In this document: positions 15,672 through 23,878 of the stretch, in pieces
How the letters are laid out: each line of letters begins with the position of its first letter
Position numbering within the stretch: the first letter of the stretch is position 1
From: a bacterium
GTDB lineage: Bacteria; Pseudomonadota; Alphaproteobacteria; Acetobacterales; Acetobacteraceae
NCBI GenBank assembly: GCA_026224825.1
Contig: JAMFRO010000002.1
Span: forward strand, 62,001 to 126,000
Direction: 5' to 3'
DNA length: 64,000 nucleotides
Program-made: the position numbers and the translations under genes
Notes under the pieces: generated by a model
The model's input: the letters and a program-made list of their open reading frames with translations, nothing else
Databases searched by the model: none
Told to the model about the DNA's origin: nothing

Positions 15672-17822
15672 TTACGCTGCGTCGGTCAAAACAAGCTGCT
15701 CGGGCGCGCGGGCGCCGGAATCGGAGCGGGCATCGCGCACCATGGCATCAACATCGAGGATCAGTGCGACGCGGCCATCGCCCATCACCGTGGCGGCACC
15801 AATGCCGGGCACGGCGCGGTAATTGGCCTCCAGGCTCTTGATGACGACCTGGCGCTGGCCATGGATGGCATCGACCAGCAGCACCGCGCGTACCCCGCCC
15901 TCGCCTTCCACCAGCAGCGCCACGGATTGCTCGGGCTCGATGGGCTGCTCGCTATAACCGAGCGAGGTGGCGATATCGACCATCGGCACATAGCCGCCGC
16001 GCAAGGCCAGCACGTTGATCTCGTGGTCGAGCGGGAAGACATCCTGCGCGCGGGGCTTCAGCGTCTCCACAATGGCGCTGAGCGGGATGATGAGGGTATG
16101 GCCATGGGCGGAGACCACCATGCCGTCCAGCACCGCCAGAGTGAGCGGCAGCGAGAGGGTGAAGGTGGAGCCGAGGCCGGGGCGCGAGGTGATGGAAATG
16201 CGCCCGCCCAGAGCGGCGACGGATTGGCGCACCACATCCATGCCCACGCCACGGCCGGAGATGTCCGACACCTTCGCGGCGGTGGAGAACCCCGGCAGGA
16301 AGATGAGATTATCGATCTCGTCATCGCTGAGCTGGGCATCCGGCGCGATCACGCCGTTCTCGATCGCCTTCTCTTTGACCCTGGCGCGGTTGATGCCGCC
16401 ACCGTCGTCCGAAACCTCCAGCACAATCCGCCCGGAGCGGTGCAGCGCGATCAGCTTCACCGTGCCCTCGGCCGGCTTGCCGATTTCGAGGCGCCGCTCG
16501 GTGCTTTCCAGCCCATGGTCGATGGCATTGCGGATCATGTGGGTCAGCGGATCGGCGATGCGTTCGATGACGGTCTTGTCGACCTCCGTGCCCTCGCCTT
16601 CCGTGACCAGCCGCACCTGCTTATGCGTCTGCGCCGCCACCTCGCGCACCAGGCGCGGCATGCGCTGGAACACCGAGCGCACCGGCTGGGCGCGGATGGC
16701 CATCACGCTGTCCTGGATCTCGCGTGTGAGATGCTCCAACTCTTCCAGCGCCATGGCCACGCCCGAGGCGCGGGCGATGCCGGCCTCCAGCACGCGCTGG
16801 CTCAGCATCGCCTCGTTGATGACCAGCTCGCCGACCAGATCGATCATGCGGTCGACGCGGTCGAGATCGACGCGGATGGTGGCGGAGACAGATGCTGCGG
16901 CCTCGGCCTTCGCCGCCATCACCTCCACGGCCTGGTTCTTCGGCGGCGGTGGCGGGGCCTGAACTTCACGCGCGACGGGCGGGGGTGCTGCCACCACCTC
17001 TGCTTCGGGCTCCTCCTCTTCCTCCGAGGGCGGGAAGAATTCGAATTTGAAACCATTATCCCCGGTGATGACCGTGCCCGGCGCGAAGCCCGGCGGCTCC
17101 GGCGGGGTGATCAGAAGAACGCAGTCATCCTCGACGAATTCAAACACATGGCGGATTGCCGCCTCGTCGCAATCGCTGGTGAGCTTGATGTGCCAGGTGA
17201 GATACGCCCCTTCCGGATCGAGCTCCGAAAGATCGGGCAGCCCCGACGTGTCGAGCCGCACGTCTATATCCCCAAGCCGGCGCAATTCGCGCAGGATGAT
17301 CGCGGCTTCATTGGCCTTGGCGTAAAGTTCCGCACGCGGGGTAAAGCTGATCTCCCAGGTTGAGGATTCTTCCGGTACCGGTTCGAACAGCCCGGTGGTA
17401 GCGGCTGCGGCTTTAGCCGGAGCGGGCGCCTCGCCGGCATTGTTGATCTGGTCGAACTCCGCCACCATCGTGGCGGTGCGCGCCTCATCCACACTGCCGT
17501 TTTCGCGCGCCGCGCGCACCAGATCCGCCAGCACGTCAGCCGCGCGCAGAAACACGCCGATGACAATGGGCGTGCCTTCCAGCGTGCCGGAGCGCACCTT
17601 GTCCAGCGCGGTCTCGAACACATGGGCAAACCGCACCAGGCTGTCGAGCGCGAAGATCCCTGCCCCGCCCTTCATCGAATGCACCGCGCGGAATACGGCG
17701 TTCACCGTTTCCGCCTCGGCCGTGCCATTCTCCATGGCGATAAGCCCGGTTTCGAGCTCTGCTAATTGTTCCTCGCATTCCTGGAAAAAGGTTTCCCGGA
17801 TTGCCGCCATCGGGTCTTCCAT
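15672..17822 (-). CDS. cheA: Chemotaxis histidine kinase CheA
   Basis: A 716-residue kinase. The P1 Hpt domain has phospho-His 48 in [10 protein letters not shown] variable Ala/Pro-rich linker and P2-like region spans about 105-290. The dimerisation helices (about 300-365) start at [19 protein letters not shown]. The HATPase has [16 protein letters not shown] and [10 protein letters not shown] CheW-like domain (about 570-700) ends the protein. It phosphorylates CheY and CheB. Located 14 bases downstream of cheY; one uninterrupted operon with cheW-cheR-cheB-cheD. Confidence 0.96.
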   Translation of the reverse strand: MEDPMAAIRETFFQECEEQLAELETGLIAMENGTAEAETVNAVFRAVHSMKGGAGIFALDSLVRFAHVFETALDKVRSGTLEGTPIVIGVFLRAADVLADLVRAARENGSVDEARTATMVAEFDQINNAGEAPAPAKAAAATTGLFEPVPEESSTWEISFTPRAELYAKANEAAIILRELRRLGDIDVRLDTSGLPDLSELDPEGAYLTWHIKLTSDCDEAAIRHVFEFVEDDCVLLITPPEPPGFAPGTVITGDNGFKFEFFPPSEEEEEPEAEVVAAPPPVAREVQAPPPPPKNQAVEVMAAKAEAAASVSATIRVDLDRVDRMIDLVGELVINEAMLSQRVLEAGIARASGVAMALEELEHLTREIQDSVMAIRAQPVRSVFQRMPRLVREVAAQTHKQVRLVTEGEGTEVDKTVIERIADPLTHMIRNAIDHGLESTERRLEIGKPAEGTVKLIALHRSGRIVLEVSDDGGGINRARVKEKAIENGVIAPDAQLSDDEIDNLIFLPGFSTAAKVSDISGRGVGMDVVRQSVAALGGRISITSRPGLGSTFTLSLPLTLAVLDGMVVSAHGHTLIIPLSAIVETLKPRAQDVFPLDHEINVLALRGGYVPMVDIATSLGYSEQPIEPEQSVALLVEGEGGVRAVLLVDAIHGQRQVVIKSLEANYRAVPGIGAATVMGDGRVALILDVDAMVRDARSDSGARAPEQLVLTDAA

Positions 17823-17836
17823 GTCACCCCTCCTGT

Positions 17837-18202
17837 TCAGGCTGAAACGCGGCGAATGGCTTCGATCAGCTTCACCGGGTCAAACGGTTTCACGATCCAG
17901 CCCGTGGCACCGGCGGCGCGGGCGCGGTTTTTTTTGTCCACATCCACCTCCGTGGTCAGCACCAGCACAGGCAGCGCCTTGCGTGTGTCATCCCGGCGTA
18001 CAGCTTCGATAAAACCAAACCCATCCATGCGCGGCATGTTGATATCGGTAACGATGACATCGGGCCTCTCGCTTTCCAGCACCTCCAACCCATGCAGCCC
18101 GTCCTCGGCCTGGATCACGCGGAAACCGGCCGCGGCGAGGGAGTGCCGCAACATGTCGCGCATCGCGCGGGAATCATCGACCGTCAGTACCGTGGTGCTC
18201 AT
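17837..18202 (-). CDS. cheY: Chemotaxis response regulator CheY
   Basis: A 121-residue single receiver domain: V-D-D-S-R-A-M-R at the acidic pocket, phospho-acceptor Asp 53 in V-I-V-T-D-I-N-M-P-R-M-D-G, Thr in L-V-L-T-T-E, and Lys in I-V-K-P-F. It carries the signal from CheA to the flagellar motor. Its start overlaps the end of the STAS gene by 4 bases, and cheA follows after 14 bases. Confidence 0.95.
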   Translation of the reverse strand: MSTTVLTVDDSRAMRDMLRHSLAAAGFRVIQAEDGLHGLEVLESERPDVIVTDINMPRMDGFGFIEAVRRDDTRKALPVLVLTTEVDVDKKNRARAAGATGWIVKPFDPVKLIEAIRRVSA

Positions 18203-18513
18203 GCAGCCAACTCCTTACCATCATGTTTTGGGTCATCCTGTTGCGCGTGATGCGTCAAATCCTCAGGGGTTGCGCCCAATAGTTCCAAAGTCGCGGAAAA
18301 CTCGTCGGAGATGTTTTCCACCGCCAGCCCCATGCCATCCGCCGCCCAGGCGGCGCGCGCGGCCAACAGCACCTGCAGGCATTGCGCCCCCAGCCGCGTC
18401 ACCCCGCCGGCATCCACTTCCAGCGCCTCGCCGCGCCGGCTGGTAAAGGCCTCATGCAACCCGGAGGCGGCGATGAGGTCGAGTATCGAAGGCAGTTCCA
18501 GCGCGTTGCTCAT
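18199..18513 (-). CDS. STAS-domain protein of the chemotaxis cluster
   Basis: A 104-residue protein with a STAS/anti-anti-sigma-like pattern: an A-L-E-V-D-A-G-G-V-T-R-L-G-A-Q-C-L-Q-V-L-L-A-A-R-A-A-W strand-helix unit, then G-L-A-V-E-N-I-S-D-E-F-S-A-T-L-E-L-L-G. STAS proteins of this type often precede cheY-cheA in alphaproteobacteria; their role is not settled. ATG 18513 is used because the frame upstream to 18573 overlaps the MCP gene. The segment after residue 85 is acidic and His-rich. Confidence 0.8.
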   Translation of the reverse strand: MSNALELPSILDLIAASGLHEAFTSRRGEALEVDAGGVTRLGAQCLQVLLAARAAWAADGMGLAVENISDEFSATLELLGATPEDLTHHAQQDDPKHDGKELAA

Positions 18514-18557
18514 GCTGTGTTGTCCTGAATTGATCCGCAAAATTGCAGTTGTACCCT

Positions 18558-20558
18558 CTAGAATTCGTCCCATTCTCCGCCGCCGGCCCCCGCCGCGGCA
18601 CGCGGCAAGACCGTCGTGGCCGCGGCACGCGGCAAGACCGACGTGGCCGCGGCACGCGGCAAAACCGTCGTGGCCGCGGCGCGCGGCAGGGCGACGAATT
18701 TTCCGGCAGGTGCGGCAGGCGGCGTTGCCCTTACCTCGCGCGCCACGGGGCGCGGCGGGGCTTGCGCATCGCCGACGTTAAATTGCGACACCAGCCGCGA
18801 TAATTCCTCGGCCTCCGCGGCCAAGGCATGGCTCGCCGCCGTGGCTTCCTCCACCATCGCCGCATTCTGCTGCGTTACCTGGTCCATCTGGTTGATGGCG
18901 CTGTTCACCTCGCCCAACCCCACCGCCTGCTCCTGCGCCGAGCTGGCGATATTGCCGACCAGATCAGAGAGTTTTCCAACCTGCTCAACGATGCGGGTAA
19001 GGGCTTTGCCGGTCTCACCCACCAGCCGCACACCTGCCTCAACTTGTGTGCCAGAGGTGGAAATCAGCGCCTTGATCTCTTTCGCGGCATCGGCCGAGCG
19101 CTGCGCCAATGCGCGCACCTCCGTGGCGACCACGGCGAAGCCCCGCCCGGCATCGCCGGCACGCGCTGCCTCCACCCCGGCATTGAGCGCCAGCAGATTG
19201 GTCTGGAAGGCGATCTCGTCGATGACGCCAATGATGTTGGAAATCTGTTTCGATGATGTCTCGATACCGTGCATCGCCGTCACCGTCTCCTGCACCACGG
19301 TACCGGAACGCTCAGCATCGGATTTGGCGGCATTGACGACATCGCGCGCCGCATTGGCACCACTCGCGGTTTTGTTCACCGTGGCGTTGATCTCATCCAA
19401 AGCCGCTGCCGTTTGCTCCAAACTTGCCGCCTGCTGCTCGGTGCGGCGCGACAGATCATCGGAAGAGCGGGTGATCTCGGCGGCACCTGAACGCACACCA
19501 TGCGTATTGGCGGCGATGCCCTGTATGGTCTGCTCCAGTGTTTCCATTGCCTGGTTGAAATCGGTGCGCAGTTTTTCGTATTCGGGGGCGAATTTCACAT
19601 TGATGCGGTACAGTAAATCGCCGCTGGAGAGTCGCTCCAGCCCATCGGCAATACCCTCCACCACCACGGCCTGCGCGGCCGCGGCGGCCTCGCGGGCGGA
19701 TTCAGCGCGGTCGCGCTCCGCCTCCGCCTGTGCCGCATTTTCCGCCGCCGCCGCCTCCAGCCGTTCCTTCTCCCGGGCGGCATCGCGGAACACCTGCACG
19801 CTGCGCGCCATGGCCCCTACCTCGTCATGCCGCGCGGTATCCAAAGCGATGTTGGAATCGCCTGTGGCCAGACGCTCCATGGCGGTGCGCAAAATGCCCA
19901 GAGGCTTCACCACCCATTGGCCCATGCCGAAATAACCGATCAGCGCCACCAGCACGAAGCCGCTGAGCACGCCTATAAAAGTGAGCAGCACAATGTGGTT
20001 GGTCTGCGTCTTAAGCCCGGCCAGCTCGCTCACCGCCATGCCGCTCAACGCATCGCGCTCATTCTCCATATCATGCGTCACCGGCACAAAACCGGGGGCG
20101 CAGCTCGCACCGAAATCGCCGAGCACCGCCGGATTTGCCCCGCCGCCGCCGCCCGATGCGAGATTTTCGACCTCCTGGCACTCGGCCTGGGCCAGCAGCG
20201 CATCGGTACGGCTCTGCAAATCCTGCAATTGCGCCTGCTGGCTGGGCACGGCAGCCCCGGCGGCGGTCAGGCGGGTGTCGATATCCTTCTGCGAGATGAT
20301 GATGGCCTTGCCCGCGGCACCTATCCCCTCGGAGGAGGTGCTGAGCAGCATATATTCCATGGCCGCGCGGATCTTCTCCATCGAGCCGGCCGCTTCCGAA
20401 AGATCGGTGGCGGCCAGCACCACCGTATTATTCACCCGCTGCGCATCCGTCCCGATGTCATACATCTGCCGCGCCACAAAACCGACAGCAGCGACGGTGA
20501 ACATGCCAAGCATGCCGAGAATGGCGAGAAACTTCATGCTGATCGGCAAATGCTTCAT
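18558..20558 (-). CDS. Methyl-accepting chemotaxis protein with C-terminal repeats and a CheR-docking-like tail
   Basis: A 666-residue chemoreceptor. TM1 is about residues 8-28 and TM2 about 190-212, with a periplasmic helical sensor region between them that contains two Cys. HAMP follows, a second HAMP-like unit lies near residues 300-335, and then the cytoplasmic signalling domain with the hairpin tip E-I-A-F-Q-T-N-L-L-A-L-N-A-G-V-E-A-A-R-A-G. The tail holds nearly four copies of L-P-R-A-A-A-T-T-V and ends G-E-W-D-E-F, matching the x-W-x-x-F pentapeptide that tethers CheR/CheB in high-abundance receptors. The ligand is unknown. First gene of the chemotaxis cluster. Confidence 0.93.
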   Translation of the reverse strand: MKHLPISMKFLAILGMLGMFTVAAVGFVARQMYDIGTDAQRVNNTVVLAATDLSEAAGSMEKIRAAMEYMLLSTSSEGIGAAGKAIIISQKDIDTRLTAAGAAVPSQQAQLQDLQSRTDALLAQAECQEVENLASGGGGGANPAVLGDFGASCAPGFVPVTHDMENERDALSGMAVSELAGLKTQTNHIVLLTFIGVLSGFVLVALIGYFGMGQWVVKPLGILRTAMERLATGDSNIALDTARHDEVGAMARSVQVFRDAAREKERLEAAAAENAAQAEAERDRAESAREAAAAAQAVVVEGIADGLERLSSGDLLYRINVKFAPEYEKLRTDFNQAMETLEQTIQGIAANTHGVRSGAAEITRSSDDLSRRTEQQAASLEQTAAALDEINATVNKTASGANAARDVVNAAKSDAERSGTVVQETVTAMHGIETSSKQISNIIGVIDEIAFQTNLLALNAGVEAARAGDAGRGFAVVATEVRALAQRSADAAKEIKALISTSGTQVEAGVRLVGETGKALTRIVEQVGKLSDLVGNIASSAQEQAVGLGEVNSAINQMDQVTQQNAAMVEEATAASHALAAEAEELSRLVSQFNVGDAQAPPRPVAREVRATPPAAPAGKFVALPRAAATTVLPRAAATSVLPRAAATTVLPRAAAGAGGGEWDEF
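18592..18690. repeat. 27-bp tandem repeat, 3.7 copies, at the 3' end of the MCP gene
   Basis: Units begin at 18592, 18619, 18646 and (partial) 18673. Each opens GCCGCGGCACGCGGCAA and differs from the next by one or two bases. The unit is nine codons long, so copy number can change without breaking the frame. It encodes the flexible linker in front of the terminal pentapeptide. Confidence 0.95.
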
Positions 20559-20731
20559 AATAGCGCGGCCCTTTGTCTCGAAAGCTGGCCGCTCACACCT
20601 CCTGATACCAAGGTGCCGCCAGCGCCGCCCAGCCAGGCGGCCCCCTCGTTATCGCGTGGCTTACTTAAAACTTGGTTGCCACGGCTGAAGTTCCTGAGGC
20701 GGGGGTGTTTTCACGGAAAAAAAGCCAGGCC

Positions 20732-21445
20732 TCAGGCCAAGGCTTCGCCGATGAGCAGCAGTACGGGGCCGGCGGGGGCGGCGGCGGCTAGTTGGGTGGG
20801 CAGTGTGCCCAGGGTGGCGCGCCATTGGCGTTGGGTGGGCAGGGAGACGTTTTCCACTGCGGCGGCGGCCATGTCCGGGCTCATGCCGGCGGCGATCAGG
20901 TTTTCGGCCAGGGCTGGCAGGGTGCGTACCCCCATATACACGGCGAGTGTGCCGCCGGTTGCGGCCAAAGCGGCCCAGTCGTGCGGGGGGAGCCCGCCTT
21001 CGCTGCCGTGGGCGGCGAGAAAATGTACGGCGCGGGAGATGTCGCGCCGGGTGAGCGAGGCTGCCAAAGCGGCGGCGGCGGCGGCGGCGGCGGTGACGCC
21101 GGGGACAACCTCAAAAGCCAGCCCGGCGGCGCGCAGGGCTTCCATCTCCTCGGTGGCCCGGCCGAAGATCATCGGGTCGCCGCCCTTGAGGCGCAGCACA
21201 ACCCCGCCGGTCTGGCCGGATTCCACCAGCAGGCGGCAGATCTCCGCCTGCGGATGCGCCTTGCCGCCGCAGCGTTTGCCGACATCGATCAATGCGGCTT
21301 TGGGATTGGCCAGGGCCAGCACATCGGGGCCGATCAGGCTGTCATGCAGCACGATATCGGCCCGCTCCAGCAGGCGCAGGGCTTTTACCGTGAGCAGGTC
21401 CGCGCTGCCGGGGCCGGCGCCGACGAGAAAGATTTTTGCACCCAT
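20732..21445 (-). CDS. cobA: Uroporphyrinogen-III C-methyltransferase
   Basis: A 237-residue SUMT. It has the SAM-binding start V-G-A-G-P-G-S-A-D-L-L-T, the D-I-V-L-H-D-S-L-I segment, V-G-K-R, and L-R-L-K-G-G-D-P-M-I-F-G-R, all family signatures. It adds two methyl groups to make precorrin-2, the branch point to siroheme and cobalamin. It stands alone as a single-domain form without the CysG dehydrogenase/chelatase part. A run of eight alanines at about residues 119-126 is unusual but falls in a known helix. Siroheme would serve sulfite reduction, consistent with the cys genes elsewhere in the window. Confidence 0.94.
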   Translation of the reverse strand: MGAKIFLVGAGPGSADLLTVKALRLLERADIVLHDSLIGPDVLALANPKAALIDVGKRCGGKAHPQAEICRLLVESGQTGGVVLRLKGGDPMIFGRATEEMEALRAAGLAFEVVPGVTAAAAAAAALAASLTRRDISRAVHFLAAHGSEGGLPPHDWAALAATGGTLAVYMGVRTLPALAENLIAAGMSPDMAAAAVENVSLPTQRQWRATLGTLPTQLAAAAPAGPVLLLIGEALA

Positions 21446-21490
21446 GCTGGGTTACTTGGCCAAATGCCGCGCATTGGCAAGGGAAAGCTC

Positions 21491-21862
21491 TCACTCGCCC
21501 TCGAAGCGCAGCTCCAGCGGCACGCCGTGCGGGTCTTTCAAAAACATCTGGGTCACACCCGGAGTCAGGTTTTCGGCGATGCTGTATTTTATCCCCCGCG
21601 CCTGCAGCCGGGCGATAATCTCGTCCTTGCCCTGGCAGGCGAGTGCGATGTGGTCGATCGGGCCGGTCGTCTCGGAGCCGGCTTCGAGCATGCGGAAATG
21701 GATGATCGGGCGCCCGGCGGTATCATGCAGCCAATGCCCCTGATTGCCCATCACCAGCGGGCCGTGGCGGTAGTCGAAACCGAAAATTTCCACATAGAAT
21801 TGCGCCGAAGCGGCAACATCCATGGTCCTGATATTGACGTGATCCAACCCTGTGACCGGCAT
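21491..21862 (-). CDS. VOC (glyoxalase/bleomycin-resistance) family protein
   Basis: A 123-residue single VOC unit pair. Likely metal ligands are His in G-L-D-H-V-N-I, His in I-I-H-F-R-M, His in I-D-H-I-A-L and Glu in V-P-L-E-L-R-F. It has the K-D-P-H-G-V-P-L-E ending found in many VOC enzymes. ATG 21862 (M-P-V-T-G-L-D-H) starts the first strand; the longer frame to 21892 overlaps the neighbouring transporter start region. The substrate is unknown. It follows the DHA2 exporter closely and may be cotranscribed with it. Confidence 0.85.
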   Translation of the reverse strand: MPVTGLDHVNIRTMDVAASAQFYVEIFGFDYRHGPLVMGNQGHWLHDTAGRPIIHFRMLEAGSETTGPIDHIALACQGKDEIIARLQARGIKYSIAENLTPGVTQMFLKDPHGVPLELRFEGE

Positions 21863-21888
21863 TTTGATATCTCCTGTAATACCGCGCC

Positions 21889-23442
21889 TCAATGCGCGGC
21901 GTTGGCTTTTTCTTCCGGCGTCAGCTCCACCTCGTTTTTGCTGGGGCGCAGCAGCAGCAGCAACGGCAGGAGGAGGAACGTGGCGAGCAGCATCAGCTTG
22001 AAATTGTCGCCATAGGCGATGATGCTCGCCTGGCGGGTGATGATACTGTCCAGCGCCGCCGCACCCGCGGCCGTGGCCGGGTTCCAGAACACACCCACAA
22101 CGCCGCTGTGCAGGGCATGGTTAAATGGTGTTACCACGGATCCGATAATCTCATGGTTGATCTGCGTGTTGGATTGCAACAGCGCGCTGGTGACGGCGAT
22201 GCCCAGCGCACTGCCGAGATTGCGCATCAGGTTGAACACGCCCGCCGCCTCCACCCGCAGCTCCGGCGCCAAAGTGGTATAAATGATGGCGCTGAGCGGC
22301 ATGACGACGAAACCTACCCCCAGCCCCTGGATGATACCGTTCATGATGATCTCATGTTCCGAGACATCCGGTGTCCAACGGGTAAAGCTCGTCATGGCGA
22401 TGAGGGAGATGCACAGACCGGTGCCGATGATGAACCGCACGTCGATTTTGCCCAATACCTGGCCCGAGATCACCATCGCCACCATCATGCCGATGCCGCG
22501 CGGGCCGAGCAGGAAGCCGGTGAGCATCACCGGATCGCCGGCGAGGTTCTGCAGGTAAGGCGAGAGCAGGGCCAGGGTGGCGTATGAATTGGTGCCGACG
22601 AGAAACACCATCGCCGTGCCGAGCATGAAGTTCACATCCCGGAACAGGTTCAGCGACAGGAAGGGTTTTTTCGCCATCAGCATCTGCACGATGAAAACAT
22701 AGAAGCCGATGCCGGCGACCACTGCCTCGATGATGATCTCGTTCGAGTTGAACCAATCCACCTCCTCGCCACGGTCCATGAGCAGTTGCACAGCGCCCAC
22801 CCCCAGGCTGAGGGCCGCAAAGCCCAGCCAGTCCATGCTCATCACCCGGTTGCGGGTGGTTTCCTTGAGGAAGAACAACAGCCCCAGCGTGGCCATGATG
22901 CCAAAGGGCACGTTGACGTAGAACACCCAGCGCCAGGAGAAATTCTCGGTGAGAAACCCGCCGACAAACGGGCCGGCAATGGGCCCTACCTGCACGCCAA
23001 TGCCCCAGAGAGACATCGCCATGCCGCGCTTCTCACGCGGGAACAGCTCCAGCAGCACGGTCTGGCTGAGCGGGATGAGCGCCGCGCCGAACGCCCCCTG
23101 GAGCAGGCGGAACAGCACGATCTGCCCCACCGATTGCGCCGCGCCACAGAGGATGGAGGCAAGGGTGAAGCCCACGATGGAGACAACATACACGCGGGTG
23201 CGGCCGAAATGCGCCACCAGCACGCCGGTAGGTGCGGTCATGATGGCGGCGGCGATGATATATGACGTCAAAACCCAGTTGATCTGCGTCTGACTGGCGG
23301 ACATCGAGCCCTGCATATAGGGCAGCGCCACATTGCAGATGGTGGAATCCAGCGCCTGCATCAATGTGGCCAGCATGGTGCACACAGCAACGACGATCAA
23401 CGCCGTGCGGCTATAAACCGGCAGGCCATCGGTTTCACTCAT
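21889..23442 (-). CDS. DHA2-family multidrug exporter (EmrB/QacA-like), copy 1
   Basis: A 517-residue major facilitator with about 14 hydrophobic helices. Motifs: L-D-S-T-I-C-N-V-A-L-P-Y-M-Q-G (DHA2 motif D1), G-R-T-R-V-Y-V (motif A region), R-L-L-Q-G-A-F-G-A-A-L-I-P-L, and G-P-I-A-G-P-F-V-G-G-F-L-T (motif C). A proton-driven drug exporter of the inner membrane. ATG 23442 (M-S-E-T-D-G) is chosen; the frame is open to 23460. No EmrA-type membrane-fusion gene is adjacent. Closely similar to the next exporter upstream; the pair looks like a tandem duplication separated by palindrome B. Confidence 0.92.
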   Translation of the reverse strand: MSETDGLPVYSRTALIVVAVCTMLATLMQALDSTICNVALPYMQGSMSASQTQINWVLTSYIIAAAIMTAPTGVLVAHFGRTRVYVVSIVGFTLASILCGAAQSVGQIVLFRLLQGAFGAALIPLSQTVLLELFPREKRGMAMSLWGIGVQVGPIAGPFVGGFLTENFSWRWVFYVNVPFGIMATLGLLFFLKETTRNRVMSMDWLGFAALSLGVGAVQLLMDRGEEVDWFNSNEIIIEAVVAGIGFYVFIVQMLMAKKPFLSLNLFRDVNFMLGTAMVFLVGTNSYATLALLSPYLQNLAGDPVMLTGFLLGPRGIGMMVAMVISGQVLGKIDVRFIIGTGLCISLIAMTSFTRWTPDVSEHEIIMNGIIQGLGVGFVVMPLSAIIYTTLAPELRVEAAGVFNLMRNLGSALGIAVTSALLQSNTQINHEIIGSVVTPFNHALHSGVVGVFWNPATAAGAAALDSIITRQASIIAYGDNFKLMLLATFLLLPLLLLLRPSKNEVELTPEEKANAAH

Positions 23443-23580
23443 GCGCGCCGCCCTGAGCAACGCCGTTTTGTAGTTTGTTAATCTGTCTCATCCCAATGGT
23501 AATCGTTCGTTTTATTCTGGCAGATGCCCCCGCCCGGGTGAAGCCCCAATCCTGCGCCTCCGCCCCGCCCGCCGGGTTAC

Positions 23581-23878
23581 GGCATAGGGCGGGGGCGTTT
23601 CCACGGAAAAGGCCAGGGCTCTGCCGTCGTGCGCAGCACGCCTCCGGCGTGACGACCCGCCAAGGGCCGAAGGGCCCTTGGATCCCACCTAGGTCTTGGA
23701 AAGGGATGCCCTCCACAGTGTGCTCGTGGAAAGCCCGTGCAGGGCATCCCTTTCCAAGACCCGAAGTAGTGGGGGTCTGGGGCCGTCACGCCGGAGGCGT
23801 GCTTCGCACGACGGCCCCAGCGGGGTCAGGGGCGGAGCCCCAGCCTTTTTTTCCGTGCAAACACCCCTGCCCTATGCC
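23581..23878. repeat. Large modular palindrome B between tandem exporter genes
   Basis: About 298 bases. The outer arms pair GGCATAGGGC and a TTTCCACGGAAAA-like block at 23581-23620 with their complement at 23840-23878. A module GTCGTGCGCAGCACGCC with its complement follows, then GCCAAGGGCCGAAGGGCCCTTGG. The inner hairpin has arms 23693-23712 and 23741-23760 (20 bases, perfect). The right end carries GGGGCGGAGCCCC followed by seven T, and it overlaps the last codons of the second exporter. The surrounding gap 23443-23871 holds nothing else. Confidence 0.88.

Noticed and set aside
15660-17363. 567-codon plus-strand open frame opposite cheA
   Set aside because: It is the antisense shadow of a GC-rich gene with perfect CheA domains on the other strand; its translation is low-complexity His/Asp/Gly-rich without any family motif.
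18592-18690. CRISPR-like regular repeat
   Set aside because: Units are contiguous, without spacers, and lie in frame inside the MCP gene.
20559-20731. Cobalamin riboswitch next to cobA
   Set aside because: The gap is on the 3' side of cobA, not upstream, and has no B12-box-like sequence.
19827-21743. 638-codon plus-strand frame spanning the MCP, cobA and VOC genes
   Set aside because: It crosses three well supported minus-strand genes and an intergenic region, and its composition (Ala/Ser/Arg-rich) is typical of a GC-driven shadow.
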